Below are positions 11,181-21,849 of a stretch of 64,000 bases of DNA, piece after piece (position 1 is the first letter of the stretch; every line of letters starts with the position of its first letter). Where the stretch lies: contig CALSMN010000004.1 in the NCBI GenBank assembly GCA_943787465.1, positions 186,001 to 250,000 of the forward strand, read 5' to 3'. The stretch is from an uncultured Bacteroidia bacterium. GTDB taxonomy: Bacteria; Bacteroidota; Bacteroidia; NS11-12g; UBA9320. The position numbers and the translations under genes are program-made. The notes below the pieces were generated by a model. It was given only the letters and a program-made list of their open reading frames with translations, made no database searches and was not told the origin of the DNA.

Positions 11181-12083
11181 CTAATTTTCTATTTTCCAAA
11201 ACACAATACTTTTGTCATCACTACAACTTACAAACATATTTTCGTCTATCCATGCCGTTTTATTAATGCAATTAGTATGACCTAAATAACGTTCGTAATC
11301 AATTACCTTCAATAAGTTTAGTTGACTGTCCCAAAGTTTAATGGTTTTGTCCATGCTACAACTAAGGAGTATATGACCATTCCAGCTTAGATTTTTTGCC
11401 TGAAATGTATGAGCAAAAATAGTATGAACGGGCACATTGATTGTTAGATCATGCACTATAATCTGAGCATCTCTTCCCGTACTTACTAATGTATTTTTAT
11501 CCAAAAATGATAGACCAAATACTGAGTTTGTATGACCTTTAATTCTGTTTTTTACCGTTAAAGTATTTTTATCAATATGATAAATTAATGTATCGGATGC
11601 TCCAATATAATATCCATCATTATCAGATATACAGCAGCGCAAACTTTTTGTTGAAACGTTCAATTTTTGTTTGGTTGAAAAAATATATAAGTTTCCATCC
11701 TCTCCACCGCTGAAGCTATCATTTATAAAAAAAATACCCCCGGAATGGGCTTTTTGACTACCCAGCAACGTTTTAGTTTTTAAATTGATTGAATATATTG
11801 TTCCTGATCGGCTCCCTACCCTAAGGATATTCTCCGATTTGAATATACTATATATCGCCTCTCCAATTTGTATTATCAATAATCCATCTTTAGGATTATG
11901 GATATCCCATCGAATGACATAACCATCCGCTCCTACCGTATATAGATGCCCTTCATCCTTATCCAAAGCAAAATCATAAATAGCATCTTTATGACCATAT
12001 AATTGTGCTACATTTGTTATGTTAATTTTAGCTCGAATTGCCACTACATTCAAAGAAACACATAAAAAATGGAATGGTTGCAC
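11181..12083 (-). CDS. WD40 repeat beta-propeller protein (true start probably a GTG near 12045)
   Basis: Repeated GH..xxVF.LSF..xxLVSTGRDAQIIVHDL / LLSCSMDKTIKLWD / FVSCSDDKSIVFWK blades. Confidence 0.88.
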   Translation of the reverse strand: MQPFHFLCVSLNVVAIRAKINITNVAQLYGHKDAIYDFALDKDEGHLYTVGADGYVIRWDIHNPKDGLLIIQIGEAIYSIFKSENILRVGSRSGTIYSINLKTKTLLGSQKAHSGGIFFINDSFSGGEDGNLYIFSTKQKLNVSTKSLRCCISDNDGYYIGASDTLIYHIDKNTLTVKNRIKGHTNSVFGLSFLDKNTLVSTGRDAQIIVHDLTINVPVHTIFAHTFQAKNLSWNGHILLSCSMDKTIKLWDSQLNLLKVIDYERYLGHTNCINKTAWIDENMFVSCSDDKSIVFWKIEN

Positions 12084-12643
12084 TTTGGCGAATAGAGGAA
12101 TCTAAGGATGATTTATTTTCCATGCTACCTCAGCCCTGGAAAGACCAACTTAATTATAACCAGTTAAGCCCTCATAACATTGCTGCTCGAATTCTTGCTC
12201 ACAAGTTGTGCCCTGATTTTGATTGTTTTGAAAAAGATTCATTTGGTAAACCCTATTTTGAAAGTAAAAATCTCAAAATATCTATAACCCACTCAGGAAA
12301 TTTTGCTGGGTTTATGTATACCAGTGACGATAGCTGCGGAATAGATATCGAATTAATTTCTGACCGAATCAATCGTATCAAACATAAATTTTTAGGAGAA
12401 AAAGAAAATCAATTTGAATCCTTGGGCTTAAAGGGACTATATCTGGTTTGGTGTGCTAAAGAGGCTTTGTATAAATATTATGGGCTAAAGGGTCTAGATT
12501 TTAAAAAAAATTTAAAGGTTGATTATACTTCTATTCAAACATCAGGAGAGATTACTGGCAGAATTTCAAAAGAAGATTTTCAAATAACCTTAAATCTACA
12601 TTATCAATTTTTTGATGAATATTTGCTTATTCATACCTTATAA
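12074..12643 (+). CDS. 4'-phosphopantetheinyl transferase superfamily protein
   Basis: DSFGKPYFESKNLKISITHSGNFAGFMY; GIDIELISDRINRIKHKFLGEKE; LVWCAKEALYKYYG. ATG at 12074 preferred over 12038. Confidence 0.88.
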   Translation: MVALWRIEESKDDLFSMLPQPWKDQLNYNQLSPHNIAARILAHKLCPDFDCFEKDSFGKPYFESKNLKISITHSGNFAGFMYTSDDSCGIDIELISDRINRIKHKFLGEKENQFESLGLKGLYLVWCAKEALYKYYGLKGLDFKKNLKVDYTSIQTSGEITGRISKEDFQITLNLHYQFFDEYLLIHTL

Positions 12644-13417
12644 ATGAAAAAAATAATTTGGATTACTGGAGCAGGTAGTGGAATCGGTAAAGCATTAGCA
12701 ATTGCTTATGGAAAACAAGGGAATACTATCATTCTATCTGGTAGAAAGAAGGAGCAATTAGAGGAAATTTCAACATATATTGACCATTCATTTGTGCTAC
12801 CCCTTGATGTTTCTCAAGAAGATCAAATCACCAAAGCAACTCAAACCGTTGAAAAAAAATATAATCATATAGACGTATTAATTAATAATGCAGGGATAAG
12901 TCAACGATCACTCACACATGAGATAACTAATGATGTAGGGCGTACCTTAATGGAAGTTAATTTTTTTGGAAGTATCCATCTCACTAAAGCAGTCTTGCCA
13001 ATAATGATGAAAGTAAATCGTGGAACTATTGTAGCCATGAGCAGTGCTGCTGGTAAATTCGGTTTTCCATTGCGTTCCTATTATTCTGCTTCTAAGCATG
13101 CCATCCATGGTTTTTATGAATCCCTTAGTTTAGAATTAAAAGACACCAATATTAAAGTAACAGTGGTATGTCCGGGAAGAATCCAAACAGATATAAGTAA
13201 AAATGCACTAAATGGGGAAGGACAAACCCATGATAAAATGGATCAGGGACAACTTAATGGTATTCCTGTAGACCAATGTGCAAATCAGATTATCAGAGGT
13301 ATTGCAAAAAGTAAATCGGAAATATACATAGGTGGAAAAGAAATTATACTCATATACATAAAACGTTTTTTCCCAGCTTTGTTTCGCTTCATTGCCCAAC
13401 GAGTTGATCCTGAATAA
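12644..13417 (+). CDS. SDR family NAD(P)-dependent oxidoreductase
   Basis: ITGAGSGIGKALA; NNAGIS; YYSASKHAIHGF. Confidence 0.93.
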   Translation: MKKIIWITGAGSGIGKALAIAYGKQGNTIILSGRKKEQLEEISTYIDHSFVLPLDVSQEDQITKATQTVEKKYNHIDVLINNAGISQRSLTHEITNDVGRTLMEVNFFGSIHLTKAVLPIMMKVNRGTIVAMSSAAGKFGFPLRSYYSASKHAIHGFYESLSLELKDTNIKVTVVCPGRIQTDISKNALNGEGQTHDKMDQGQLNGIPVDQCANQIIRGIAKSKSEIYIGGKEIILIYIKRFFPALFRFIAQRVDPE

Positions 13418-13453
13418 TAAGAATAAAATTGAATTTGGGCAGACCCTTTTGAT

Positions 13454-14524
13454 TTGGTAAATTCGCATATCTTGGAAAAAGAAATAAGTGGAATCCAACA
13501 AATGGGGATTGGCATCCCTAATGTCCATGAAGCATGGACATGGTATAGGAAAAATTTCAGTATGAATATTCCCGTTTTTGAAGAGGCTGCAACTGCTGAA
13601 CTAATGCTCCCATACACAGGAGGTAAACCTCATGATCGACATGCTATTCTTGCATTGAATATGCAAGGAGGTGGTGGATTCGAAATTTGGCAATATACCA
13701 GTAGAACTCCCCAACCTGCATCATTCGAACCTAAATTAGGTGATTATGGTATTCATATTTGCAAAATTAAATCTATGGATGCTGTTGCCTCATTCAAAAA
13801 CTTTGACAAAAATTATCTCATTTCTTCTAACGTAGAACACTCCCCTAACGGTACAAAACACTTTTTTGTCAGAGATCCCTATGATAATATCTTTCAAGTC
13901 ATTGAGTCTGATAATCACTATATCAAAAATAAAAATGAAACAGGTGGTGTTTTTGGAGCAATTATTGGTGTTTCTGATATTGAAAAATCCATCGATTTTT
14001 ATAAAAATGTATTAGGATATGATGTTATTGATTGGCAAGGGGAAGGTCAATTTGAAGATTTTGATTCGATCAATACCTCTAAACACCTATATAAAAGAGC
14101 TATTCTATCACACAGCAATGTGAGAAAAGGCAGTTTTAGTCAACTACTAGGTCCATCACAAATTGAGTTAGTGCAAAATCTCACCGAAAACGGTCAAAAA
14201 ATATATAAAGATAGATATTGGGGTGATCTTGGATTTATCCATTTATGTTTTGATATTATTGGCATGAAAAAATTACAAGTGGCCTGTGAAAAAGCAGGAC
14301 ATCCATTTACTGTGGACAGTGCAAATTCATTTGATATGGGTGAGGCTGCAGGACATTTCTCATATATAGAGGATCCAGATGGAGCATTAATTGAATTTGT
14401 AGAAACACATAAAATTCCTATACTTAAAAAAATAGGTTGGTACTTGGATATCCGAAAACGCGACCCTCTAAAACCTCTTCCCAAATGGATGATTAAAAGT
14501 CTTGGGCTTAACAAAAAACAATGA
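13454..14524 (+). CDS. VOC (glyoxalase/dioxygenase) family protein, two tandem domains
   Basis: QQMGIGIPNVHEAWTWYRKNFSM; FFVRDPYDNIFQVIE; IIGVSDIEKSIDFYKNVLGYDVI; YIEDPDGALIEFVE. Confidence 0.88.
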   Translation: MVNSHILEKEISGIQQMGIGIPNVHEAWTWYRKNFSMNIPVFEEAATAELMLPYTGGKPHDRHAILALNMQGGGGFEIWQYTSRTPQPASFEPKLGDYGIHICKIKSMDAVASFKNFDKNYLISSNVEHSPNGTKHFFVRDPYDNIFQVIESDNHYIKNKNETGGVFGAIIGVSDIEKSIDFYKNVLGYDVIDWQGEGQFEDFDSINTSKHLYKRAILSHSNVRKGSFSQLLGPSQIELVQNLTENGQKIYKDRYWGDLGFIHLCFDIIGMKKLQVACEKAGHPFTVDSANSFDMGEAAGHFSYIEDPDGALIEFVETHKIPILKKIGWYLDIRKRDPLKPLPKWMIKSLGLNKKQ

Positions 14525-16947
14525 ATCGAATAAATATATATTTCCTTTTTTTTAGTATTTCACTCATATTATTTATTTCATGTAGAAATAATTCATCTGA
14601 ACTAGAATCTGAAGTTGATATTGACAATCATCCGGCATGGTTCAAACAATATGTTGAACTCAAAGGAGGTGAAGAAGCTAAAATCCCTAGTGGACTTGCG
14701 ATACGATGGTATAAAGCCGATATAAATAATCAGCTTTACTTAAAAAAGGCAAACAACGATCTAGAAAACATCAAGGAAATTGGACCTTTTAATGTTGGAG
14801 GTCGAACACGTTCTATATTAGTAGATTACAATAACAACAATAGGTATCTGTGCGCTGGAATTTCTGGGGGAATCTGGGTGAGTGAAAATAAAGGACAATC
14901 GTGGAATATTGTGGATGACTTCGCCCCTACCTTATCTGCAACTTGCATAACACAAAGTCCGTTTAATCCTGATCTATTGTACTATGGTACAGGCGAAAGC
15001 TATGGCAATAGTGCCGATTTAGGAGGTTTAGGAATGTTCAAGTCCGAAGATAATGCTCAATCGTTTGTGCATTTAGATCATACCATGACCACTGAATTTG
15101 CAGACGGTATTTGGGATATTGAACATTCACTTGTCTATGATAGCACCCTTTATGTTGCTACACATAAAGCTGGCTTGTGGAGGAGTAATGACGCTGGAAA
15201 CTCATTTAGCAGGATTTATGCCTCAAGTGTTCAAATCAACGAGATTGAGGTAAAAAAAGACAGTACCATTTTACTGTCACTAAATGGAGTTGGTATTATT
15301 GAACTGAATGAAGAAACTTTGAAAACAAGAAGCTTGAAAGGCGGCGAATGGCCTTCCAATGGCTATAATAGAATCAGTTTTGACTATTGTAAAGAATACC
15401 CAGATGTCATGTACGCTCAATTAGCAGGGCCAGATCGATATAGTCTTTATGGCATTTATAAATCCTCTAATGGAGGAGAAACATGGAAAAGATTATCCAA
15501 CCCACCAGGTAATGTCAGTTATGCTCAGGCATGGTATTGTTTCAAAATATCTACGGCACCAGCTGATACCAATTTTATTACCAGTTTAAGTGTAGACCCA
15601 ATTTATTCAAAAAATGGAGGAAATACTTGGCTATCTATGGCTGATCCCCATGCCGACTACCATGAAGTGACATGGATTAATAACAATGAATTCCTCATTG
15701 GAAATGATGCTGGCGTTAGTAGGTTTAATAAAAATTCAATGAATACCTATGAAGATTTAAATAACGGATTAAATATTACCCAATTTTATGCAGGTCATTA
15801 TTACCCTAACGGAGAATCAATAATAGGTGGCACTCAAGATAACGGAACCCGTTTTACAAACGAATCAAATCCTATTTTTAATAACATCAATGGTGGCGAC
15901 GGAGCATTTTGCGCAGTAAATCAGCAAGATGATAGAATCCGATACGTATCATCACAGTATTTAAATATGCGACGTCAAAGCTCCAGTGGCAATAAAACAA
16001 TAAGTAGTTTTATTCGAAGTCAAGTTGGCGGAAATGATGGTGTTTGGTTTATTAATCCATTTGAAATAAATAATCTAGACGGAAATCAACTCTATGTTCC
16101 TACACGAAGAGCTACCTATCGAACTAACGATGGAGGTGACTCATGGGTTGCACTTACCAGTGATTTACTAGGAGATTCCTATGCTGTAGGATTAAGTAAT
16201 GCCATAGATCCTATTGCATACATTGGAGGAACTGCCTCAAGACTTTACCGTGTAGAAAATGCGGCAACATCAGCTCCAGGTCAAGAAATTAGCATGTGGA
16301 CTACCAAATATCCTGGATTTTTAGCCAGTACAATTGGTTGTATTGAAGTAGATCCAAATGATGAAGGTACAATTTATTGTGGCCTAGTAAATGTATCTAA
16401 CAAACCACGCATTTGGAGAGTAAGAGACGCTAATACAGACGAACCTATCTGGGATGATATAAGTGCAAATTTACCCGAAAGTTTACCTGTAAACTGGATC
16501 GAAGTTGATCCAGATATGAGCGAACATATTCTAATTGGCACTGATTATGGCTTGTATACATCCCTTAATGCTGGGGCTAGTTGGCAAAAAGAAACTCGTT
16601 TCCCTAATGTACCTATTGATCAGATTCGATTGAGAAGCAAGGATCGAAAATTATTTATTTATACTCATGGAAGGGGAATTTGGACTGCAGATTTAATAAA
16701 AAATCCAGTAGCATCTGTCTCAGAAAAAATTAAAAATTCCATCCATGTTTACCCAAATCCAGCAAAGGATTATATCCATATTAATGGAAAAATTGATTAT
16801 GCTAATTTATATTCAATACGAGGTGAGAAAGTAGTGAGTTCTCCCCACAATAAAATAAGCATTGCAAAACTTCCCGAGGGTATCTACTTTCTAGAAGTAC
16901 AAATTGGAAACCAAAGAATGGTTCAAAAAATCATCATTACTCAATAA
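14521..16947 (+). CDS. VPS10/sortilin-like (BNR-repeat) secreted lipoprotein-like protein with T9SS C-terminal sorting domain
   Basis: Repeated SxNGGxTW motifs (KSSNGGETWKRL, YRTNDGGDSWVAL, TSLNAGASWQKE); C-terminal VYPNPAKDYIHI...GIYFLEV...KIIITQ; FISC lipobox. Confidence 0.85.
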   Translation: MNRINIYFLFFSISLILFISCRNNSSELESEVDIDNHPAWFKQYVELKGGEEAKIPSGLAIRWYKADINNQLYLKKANNDLENIKEIGPFNVGGRTRSILVDYNNNNRYLCAGISGGIWVSENKGQSWNIVDDFAPTLSATCITQSPFNPDLLYYGTGESYGNSADLGGLGMFKSEDNAQSFVHLDHTMTTEFADGIWDIEHSLVYDSTLYVATHKAGLWRSNDAGNSFSRIYASSVQINEIEVKKDSTILLSLNGVGIIELNEETLKTRSLKGGEWPSNGYNRISFDYCKEYPDVMYAQLAGPDRYSLYGIYKSSNGGETWKRLSNPPGNVSYAQAWYCFKISTAPADTNFITSLSVDPIYSKNGGNTWLSMADPHADYHEVTWINNNEFLIGNDAGVSRFNKNSMNTYEDLNNGLNITQFYAGHYYPNGESIIGGTQDNGTRFTNESNPIFNNINGGDGAFCAVNQQDDRIRYVSSQYLNMRRQSSSGNKTISSFIRSQVGGNDGVWFINPFEINNLDGNQLYVPTRRATYRTNDGGDSWVALTSDLLGDSYAVGLSNAIDPIAYIGGTASRLYRVENAATSAPGQEISMWTTKYPGFLASTIGCIEVDPNDEGTIYCGLVNVSNKPRIWRVRDANTDEPIWDDISANLPESLPVNWIEVDPDMSEHILIGTDYGLYTSLNAGASWQKETRFPNVPIDQIRLRSKDRKLFIYTHGRGIWTADLIKNPVASVSEKIKNSIHVYPNPAKDYIHINGKIDYANLYSIRGEKVVSSPHNKISIAKLPEGIYFLEVQIGNQRMVQKIIITQ

Positions 16948-16956
16948 TTTATCCAA

Positions 16957-18219
16957 CTAAGATACAGCTCGCATTATTTCTTTTCGTTTTTGAATTAAAC
17001 TCTCTTTTTTGTTAATATCGAGTCCCACCCAAGTAATTTTGTTCCAAAAATAAGGAAGAAGATCCACTAACCTGAACCAACATATTGCTCCATAAACAGC
17101 AAATATTAAAAGTATTATGGTCCATACCTTTGAAAAAAAGAAAGAGAGAAGAGTCCCAACTAATACTACTAGAAATAGAGAAAAAACCATTCCTAATCCA
17201 ACAGCAATGGAATCCTTAAATATTACATTTTTGATTTTAGTCCCCACAAAAGACATGATCCCCTTCCACATTAACCACCAGGTGACATATACAGGGAAGC
17301 TAATACCCAAAGTAAAAAGCGCAAAAAATACAGAAATTGCATCAAAGCTACGACCACCTACATTGGCATCGTCTACTTTATCATCAATTAAGGATTGTTT
17401 GTACAAAATCACTTTATCTGCCAAATCGGGATTCATTTTATTTAGCTTCGAAATGGATGATTTCCAGGTATTTTTGGACTTATATACAAATGCTTGATAA
17501 TGTTCATTAATCATCATTTCTTGCAAAAATTCTTTAGCTTCCGTATGATCACCTTTGGTAGTGACCACAGAATTATCCAAATAATCTTGAATTTGATTGG
17601 TTATCATTTCAGCCGCTTGTTTTTCGTCCTTTTGAATAGCGTCTTTATAATCTAAAACTCGAATTGGATCATCAAAAGATACCTGTATAGTCTGCATTAA
17701 AGTCCCAAATTTTGAATAATTAACAGCCGTAGGTATAATTAACAAATTCATACTATAATCACTTCTTTTGGCCATTTCAATTGCAATATGCCCTGTTCCT
17801 TTTCGTAATCTTCGGACCGCTTTTTCTGGGTATGAACTTCCTTCAGAGAAAATATGAATTTTTTCAGAATTTTTGAACCGATCAAATAATTCATCCATGG
17901 TATCAGCATTCCCTTTTCGGGCAATAGAAGAATCAGCATCCCTAGCCCGAAAAATAGGAAGTAACCGCATACTTCTAAAAATATAATTCTGAAATGGTTT
18001 TAAAAAGACATCCCCGCGTGTTAGGGTAGATATTATTTCTCCACTCATATGCTGATAAACCACCCCATCTAAAAAAGAATTGGGATGATTCCCTGCAAAA
18101 AGTATAGGGGTATCTTTAGGGATTTTATCTAAGCCATCAAAGTGAATTTTTCGCACAAAAGAACCCAAAGGAAGTCGCAATGAATTCCTACAAAAATGAA
18201 ACACCCAATCTTTTACCAT
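16957..18219 (-). CDS. 1-acyl-sn-glycerol-3-phosphate acyltransferase (PlsC) family membrane protein
   Basis: ILFAGNHPNSFLDGVV (NHxxxxD), FSEGSSYPE; C-terminal TM segments. Confidence 0.88.
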   Translation of the reverse strand: MVKDWVFHFCRNSLRLPLGSFVRKIHFDGLDKIPKDTPILFAGNHPNSFLDGVVYQHMSGEIISTLTRGDVFLKPFQNYIFRSMRLLPIFRARDADSSIARKGNADTMDELFDRFKNSEKIHIFSEGSSYPEKAVRRLRKGTGHIAIEMAKRSDYSMNLLIIPTAVNYSKFGTLMQTIQVSFDDPIRVLDYKDAIQKDEKQAAEMITNQIQDYLDNSVVTTKGDHTEAKEFLQEMMINEHYQAFVYKSKNTWKSSISKLNKMNPDLADKVILYKQSLIDDKVDDANVGGRSFDAISVFFALFTLGISFPVYVTWWLMWKGIMSFVGTKIKNVIFKDSIAVGLGMVFSLFLVVLVGTLLSFFFSKVWTIILLIFAVYGAICWFRLVDLLPYFWNKITWVGLDINKKESLIQKRKEIMRAVS

Positions 18220-18220
18220 A

Positions 18221-20185
18221 TTATATTATTACTGTACCTATTTGATCTGTGATCTTTTTTCTTATCTCCTGAAGCGTCCTGTGATTTTGTTGCAAGATGA
18301 TAATATCCTCCGTTGATTGAGCAGTTTTTATCTTTTCTTGATTTTCTCTCATCAAATTGTCTATATGCTTTAATTTTAAATAATTTAGATTATCAATAAC
18401 TTGACTTTTATAATTATCATTATCCGTCTTAACATACTTTTCATAAATTTTTTCCCAACCTTTACTTAAACTGTGTCTATCAGGATTTGCATCTGCAGCT
18501 AATTTTCCAGTTTCATAATTTTTATTAAAATATTCGCCGAATGTTCCATACTCTTTGAAATGAGAATATGCTTCTCTATAAATAGCACTAAATTCACTGG
18601 AGACTGGCCAAATTTCTTCATCCTCAAATTCTTTAAAAATAAATGCGGCTACGGATACCCCTTCCTCAAATTCTTTATCCGCGTGAAGAATCAAGGTTTT
18701 TAGTAATTCTTCTTCTTGATAATTTTTAGCGTCCTCATTTTTCGAACGCTCCCCAGAATGATAATCCGGTTGATATACAAAATCGGGTGGTGGACCATCT
18801 GGCGAAGAACTGCTGATATTGGATTGATTTCTACGTTCTTCACGATCTTTTAAATTTCGTGCACTTACCCGAAATTTATTCACTTCTTCAATAATAATTC
18901 GCTCGGGTATATCTAAAACATTAGATGTCTCCGTTATAAATGCTGCACGTTTTAGTGGATCGGGTAATGCCGCAATATTTTCAGCAATAGTTCTGGCTGC
19001 TTCGGCTTTCTTAATTGGATCTGTTGGATTATCGTTTAGCGTTACAGTTTGTATTAACCCAACAAAGTTTTTGGAATGTTCTTTTACATATGCATAAAAA
19101 TCTGAAATACCTCTTTTTTGAATGAAACTATCGGGATCTTCATCCGCAGGAAATAATACTACTTGCACATTTAAATCAGCAGCAAGAATTGTTTGTATAT
19201 GTTTTAAACTGGCATTAACTCCAGCAACATCCCCATCAAACAATAAAGTAACATTTTGCGAAAATCGTTTCAATAAACGAGCTTGATCTTCTGTAAATGC
19301 AGTTCCACTAACAGCTACTACATTTTCAACACCACTTTGGTACAAACTTACGACGTCCATGTATCCCTCCACTAGATATACCGTATCATTTTTTCGAATA
19401 GCTTGTTTACTATGACTTAAACCATAAAGTTCTTTTCGTTTCTCATAAACGATTGTTTCTGGACTATTTAAGTACTTTGGAGCCTTTGTATCTTTTTTGA
19501 TTATACGTCCTCCAAAACCCAATACCTTTCCTGAAATACTAAAAATAGGAAATACAATTCGATCTAAAAATGTATCTCGAAGATTGGATTCAATGATGCC
19601 TTGATTTTCATTAATTTTCTTCACCAATCCCGCATCAAAAAGTTGCTGAACAGAATACCCGTTTTTTATGCCTTCGTGGAGTAGATGGTCTTTTTTTAAA
19701 CCACTCAACCCAATATAAAATTCATCAATAGTTTGTTGATGTATGCCTCGCTCAGTCAAATATGGTTTAAAAATTATTTTTCCATCTTGACTAGAATTTA
19801 ACCGCTCATAAAAATGATTCTTTGCAAATTCAAGGCACGCAAAAACGCCATCTTTAACTCGTGCTTCTTCCTGGAGCTCATCTACATTTATTTGGCCTTC
19901 TTCAATTTCAATATTATATCTTTCAGCTAAAAATTTAATTGCCAGTGGATATGACAATCCTTCATGTTGCATGATGAAGTGGAAAATATTTCCCCCCTCT
20001 CCACAACTAAAGCATTTAAAAATTCCTTTACTAGGCGAAACACTCATACTCGGACTCTTATCATCGTGAAATGGACAAAGCCCTTTATAATTAGCTCCAG
20101 CGCGCTTGAGGGTTACGTATTCTCCTACTACCTCCTCTATGGGGGCTACATCAAATATCTTATCTATGATCTGTGGAGGTATCAA
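18221..20185 (-). CDS. dnaG: DNA primase (start reassigned to TTG 20185)
   Basis: IPPQIIDKIFDVAPIEEVVGEYVTLKRAGANYKGLCPFHDDKSPSMSVSPSKGIFKCFSCGEGGN zinc finger; VYLVEGYMDVVSLYQSG Toprim. Confidence 0.95.
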   Translation of the reverse strand: MIPPQIIDKIFDVAPIEEVVGEYVTLKRAGANYKGLCPFHDDKSPSMSVSPSKGIFKCFSCGEGGNIFHFIMQHEGLSYPLAIKFLAERYNIEIEEGQINVDELQEEARVKDGVFACLEFAKNHFYERLNSSQDGKIIFKPYLTERGIHQQTIDEFYIGLSGLKKDHLLHEGIKNGYSVQQLFDAGLVKKINENQGIIESNLRDTFLDRIVFPIFSISGKVLGFGGRIIKKDTKAPKYLNSPETIVYEKRKELYGLSHSKQAIRKNDTVYLVEGYMDVVSLYQSGVENVVAVSGTAFTEDQARLLKRFSQNVTLLFDGDVAGVNASLKHIQTILAADLNVQVVLFPADEDPDSFIQKRGISDFYAYVKEHSKNFVGLIQTVTLNDNPTDPIKKAEAARTIAENIAALPDPLKRAAFITETSNVLDIPERIIIEEVNKFRVSARNLKDREERRNQSNISSSSPDGPPPDFVYQPDYHSGERSKNEDAKNYQEEELLKTLILHADKEFEEGVSVAAFIFKEFEDEEIWPVSSEFSAIYREAYSHFKEYGTFGEYFNKNYETGKLAADANPDRHSLSKGWEKIYEKYVKTDNDNYKSQVIDNLNYLKLKHIDNLMRENQEKIKTAQSTEDIIILQQNHRTLQEIRKKITDQIGTVII

Positions 20186-20269
20186 ATTACTACAAATGAA
20201 ATAAATTGACTTTAATATAGAATAAGAATGTGGAGAGATATTAACATAAGTTGTAATAAAAGTATTATT

Positions 20270-20277
20270 TACCTTTG
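20270..20277 (+). promoter_or_regulatory. TACCTTTG -7 promoter box of the M20 peptidase gene
   Basis: TACCTTTG then aact then ATG 20282. Confidence 0.6.
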
Positions 20278-20281
20278 AACT

Positions 20282-21469
20282 ATGAATCTTCCCGAAAGGA
20301 TAAAGCAATTGGTAGCCTCACATTTTGATGAGATGGTAATTACTCGCAGACATCTTCACCGTCATCCAGAGTTAAGTTTTGAAGAATTTGAGACAACCAA
20401 ATACATTGCAAATACCCTTAATAAATACGGTTACGACCTCCAAAAGATTACTGAAACTGGAGGATATATTGATATTCAAGGGAAAAATCCACTTAAAAAA
20501 ATAATTGCACTCCGCGGAGATATTGACGCATTACCTATTCATGAGAAATCAGATCAAGAATACGCTTCTATACATGACGGCAAAATGCACGCCTGTGGTC
20601 ACGATGTGCATACCACTTGTCTTTTGGGTGCAATTCAAGTGCTCCACTCATTAAAAGAAGAATTCGAAGGGACCATTCGCTGCATATTCCAACCTGGGGA
20701 AGAACGATTACCTGGAGGAGCTAATATGATGATTCAAAATGGAGTTTTAAAAAAACCAAAAGTAGAAAAAATACTTGGCCAACATGTAATGCCACTCATT
20801 GATGCAGGTAAGGTTGGATTTAGAAGTGGTTTATATATGGCTAGTGCTGATGAAATTTATATTAAAGTCATTGGTAAAGGAGGGCATGGTGCACATCCTC
20901 ACCAAAATATAGACCCAGTTGCTATTGCTGCTCAAATCATTACACAATTGCAAACTATTGTTAGTAGGCATGCAAAACCTAGTATCCCAAGTGTATTGAG
21001 TATTGGAAAAGTAATAGCTAATGGAGCAACTAACATTATTCCAAACGAAGTATATATGGAGGGTACATTTAGAACTTACGATGAATATTGGAGAAATCGG
21101 GCTCATAAACTGATAGAAAAAATGTGCCAAGAAATAGCTCGAATGCATGGAGCATCTTGTGAAGTAGAAGTTAGAAAAGGCTATCCATTTTTAAAAAATG
21201 ATGAAGTATTTACAGATCAAGCAAAAGAATGGGCCAAAAACTTCCTTGGAGAAGAGAATGTTGAAGAATTAGAAATATGGCCTGCTGGCGAAGATTTTGC
21301 CTATTTTTCTCAAGAAATACCGGCCTGTTTCTATCGATTAGGCGTTCGAAACGAACAAAAATTCAATCAAACCATGTTACATACGCCAACATTTGATATC
21401 GATGAGGAAGCCTTGAAAGTAGGTGCCGGACTAATGGCCTATCTCGCTCTCAAAGAATTAGAACTATAA
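20282..21469 (+). CDS. M20 family metallopeptidase / amidohydrolase
   Basis: RHLHRHPELSFEEFETTKYI; ALRGDIDALPI; MHACGHDVHTTCLLGA; GGHGAHPHQNIDPV. Confidence 0.93.
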   Translation: MNLPERIKQLVASHFDEMVITRRHLHRHPELSFEEFETTKYIANTLNKYGYDLQKITETGGYIDIQGKNPLKKIIALRGDIDALPIHEKSDQEYASIHDGKMHACGHDVHTTCLLGAIQVLHSLKEEFEGTIRCIFQPGEERLPGGANMMIQNGVLKKPKVEKILGQHVMPLIDAGKVGFRSGLYMASADEIYIKVIGKGGHGAHPHQNIDPVAIAAQIITQLQTIVSRHAKPSIPSVLSIGKVIANGATNIIPNEVYMEGTFRTYDEYWRNRAHKLIEKMCQEIARMHGASCEVEVRKGYPFLKNDEVFTDQAKEWAKNFLGEENVEELEIWPAGEDFAYFSQEIPACFYRLGVRNEQKFNQTMLHTPTFDIDEEALKVGAGLMAYLALKELEL

Positions 21470-21479
21470 TCCGTGATGC

Positions 21480-21848
21480 ATGAAAACTCAAAAACAGATT
21501 TTAGGACAAGAAGGGGAGAATATCGCTATTCGACATCTTATCAACCAAAAATACAAAATTCTTGCACGGAATTTTAGGGACGGTTATGCCGAAATAGATA
21601 TCATCGCCACTGACAATCATGAACTAATTGTCGTTGAAGTAAAAACTCGAAACTCATCAAAATATGGCGAACCTGAGGAAAGTGTATCCACAAAAAAACA
21701 ACAGTTACTCTCTCAGGCTATTGAAGCTTATATGGAAATCCATGAACTAAAAATCCCCGTACGATTTGATATTATTTCGATTATAAAAAATCAGTACAAA
21801 ACAGATTTAAATCATATTAAAGACGCATTTTGGCCAGGACTCTACTGA
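21480..21848 (+). CDS. YraN family (UPF0102) endonuclease-like protein
   Basis: GQEGENIAIRHLINQKYKILARNFR...AEIDIIATDNHELIVVEVKTRNSSKYGEPEESV. Confidence 0.93.
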   Translation: MKTQKQILGQEGENIAIRHLINQKYKILARNFRDGYAEIDIIATDNHELIVVEVKTRNSSKYGEPEESVSTKKQQLLSQAIEAYMEIHELKIPVRFDIISIIKNQYKTDLNHIKDAFWPGLY

Positions 21849-21849
21849 A

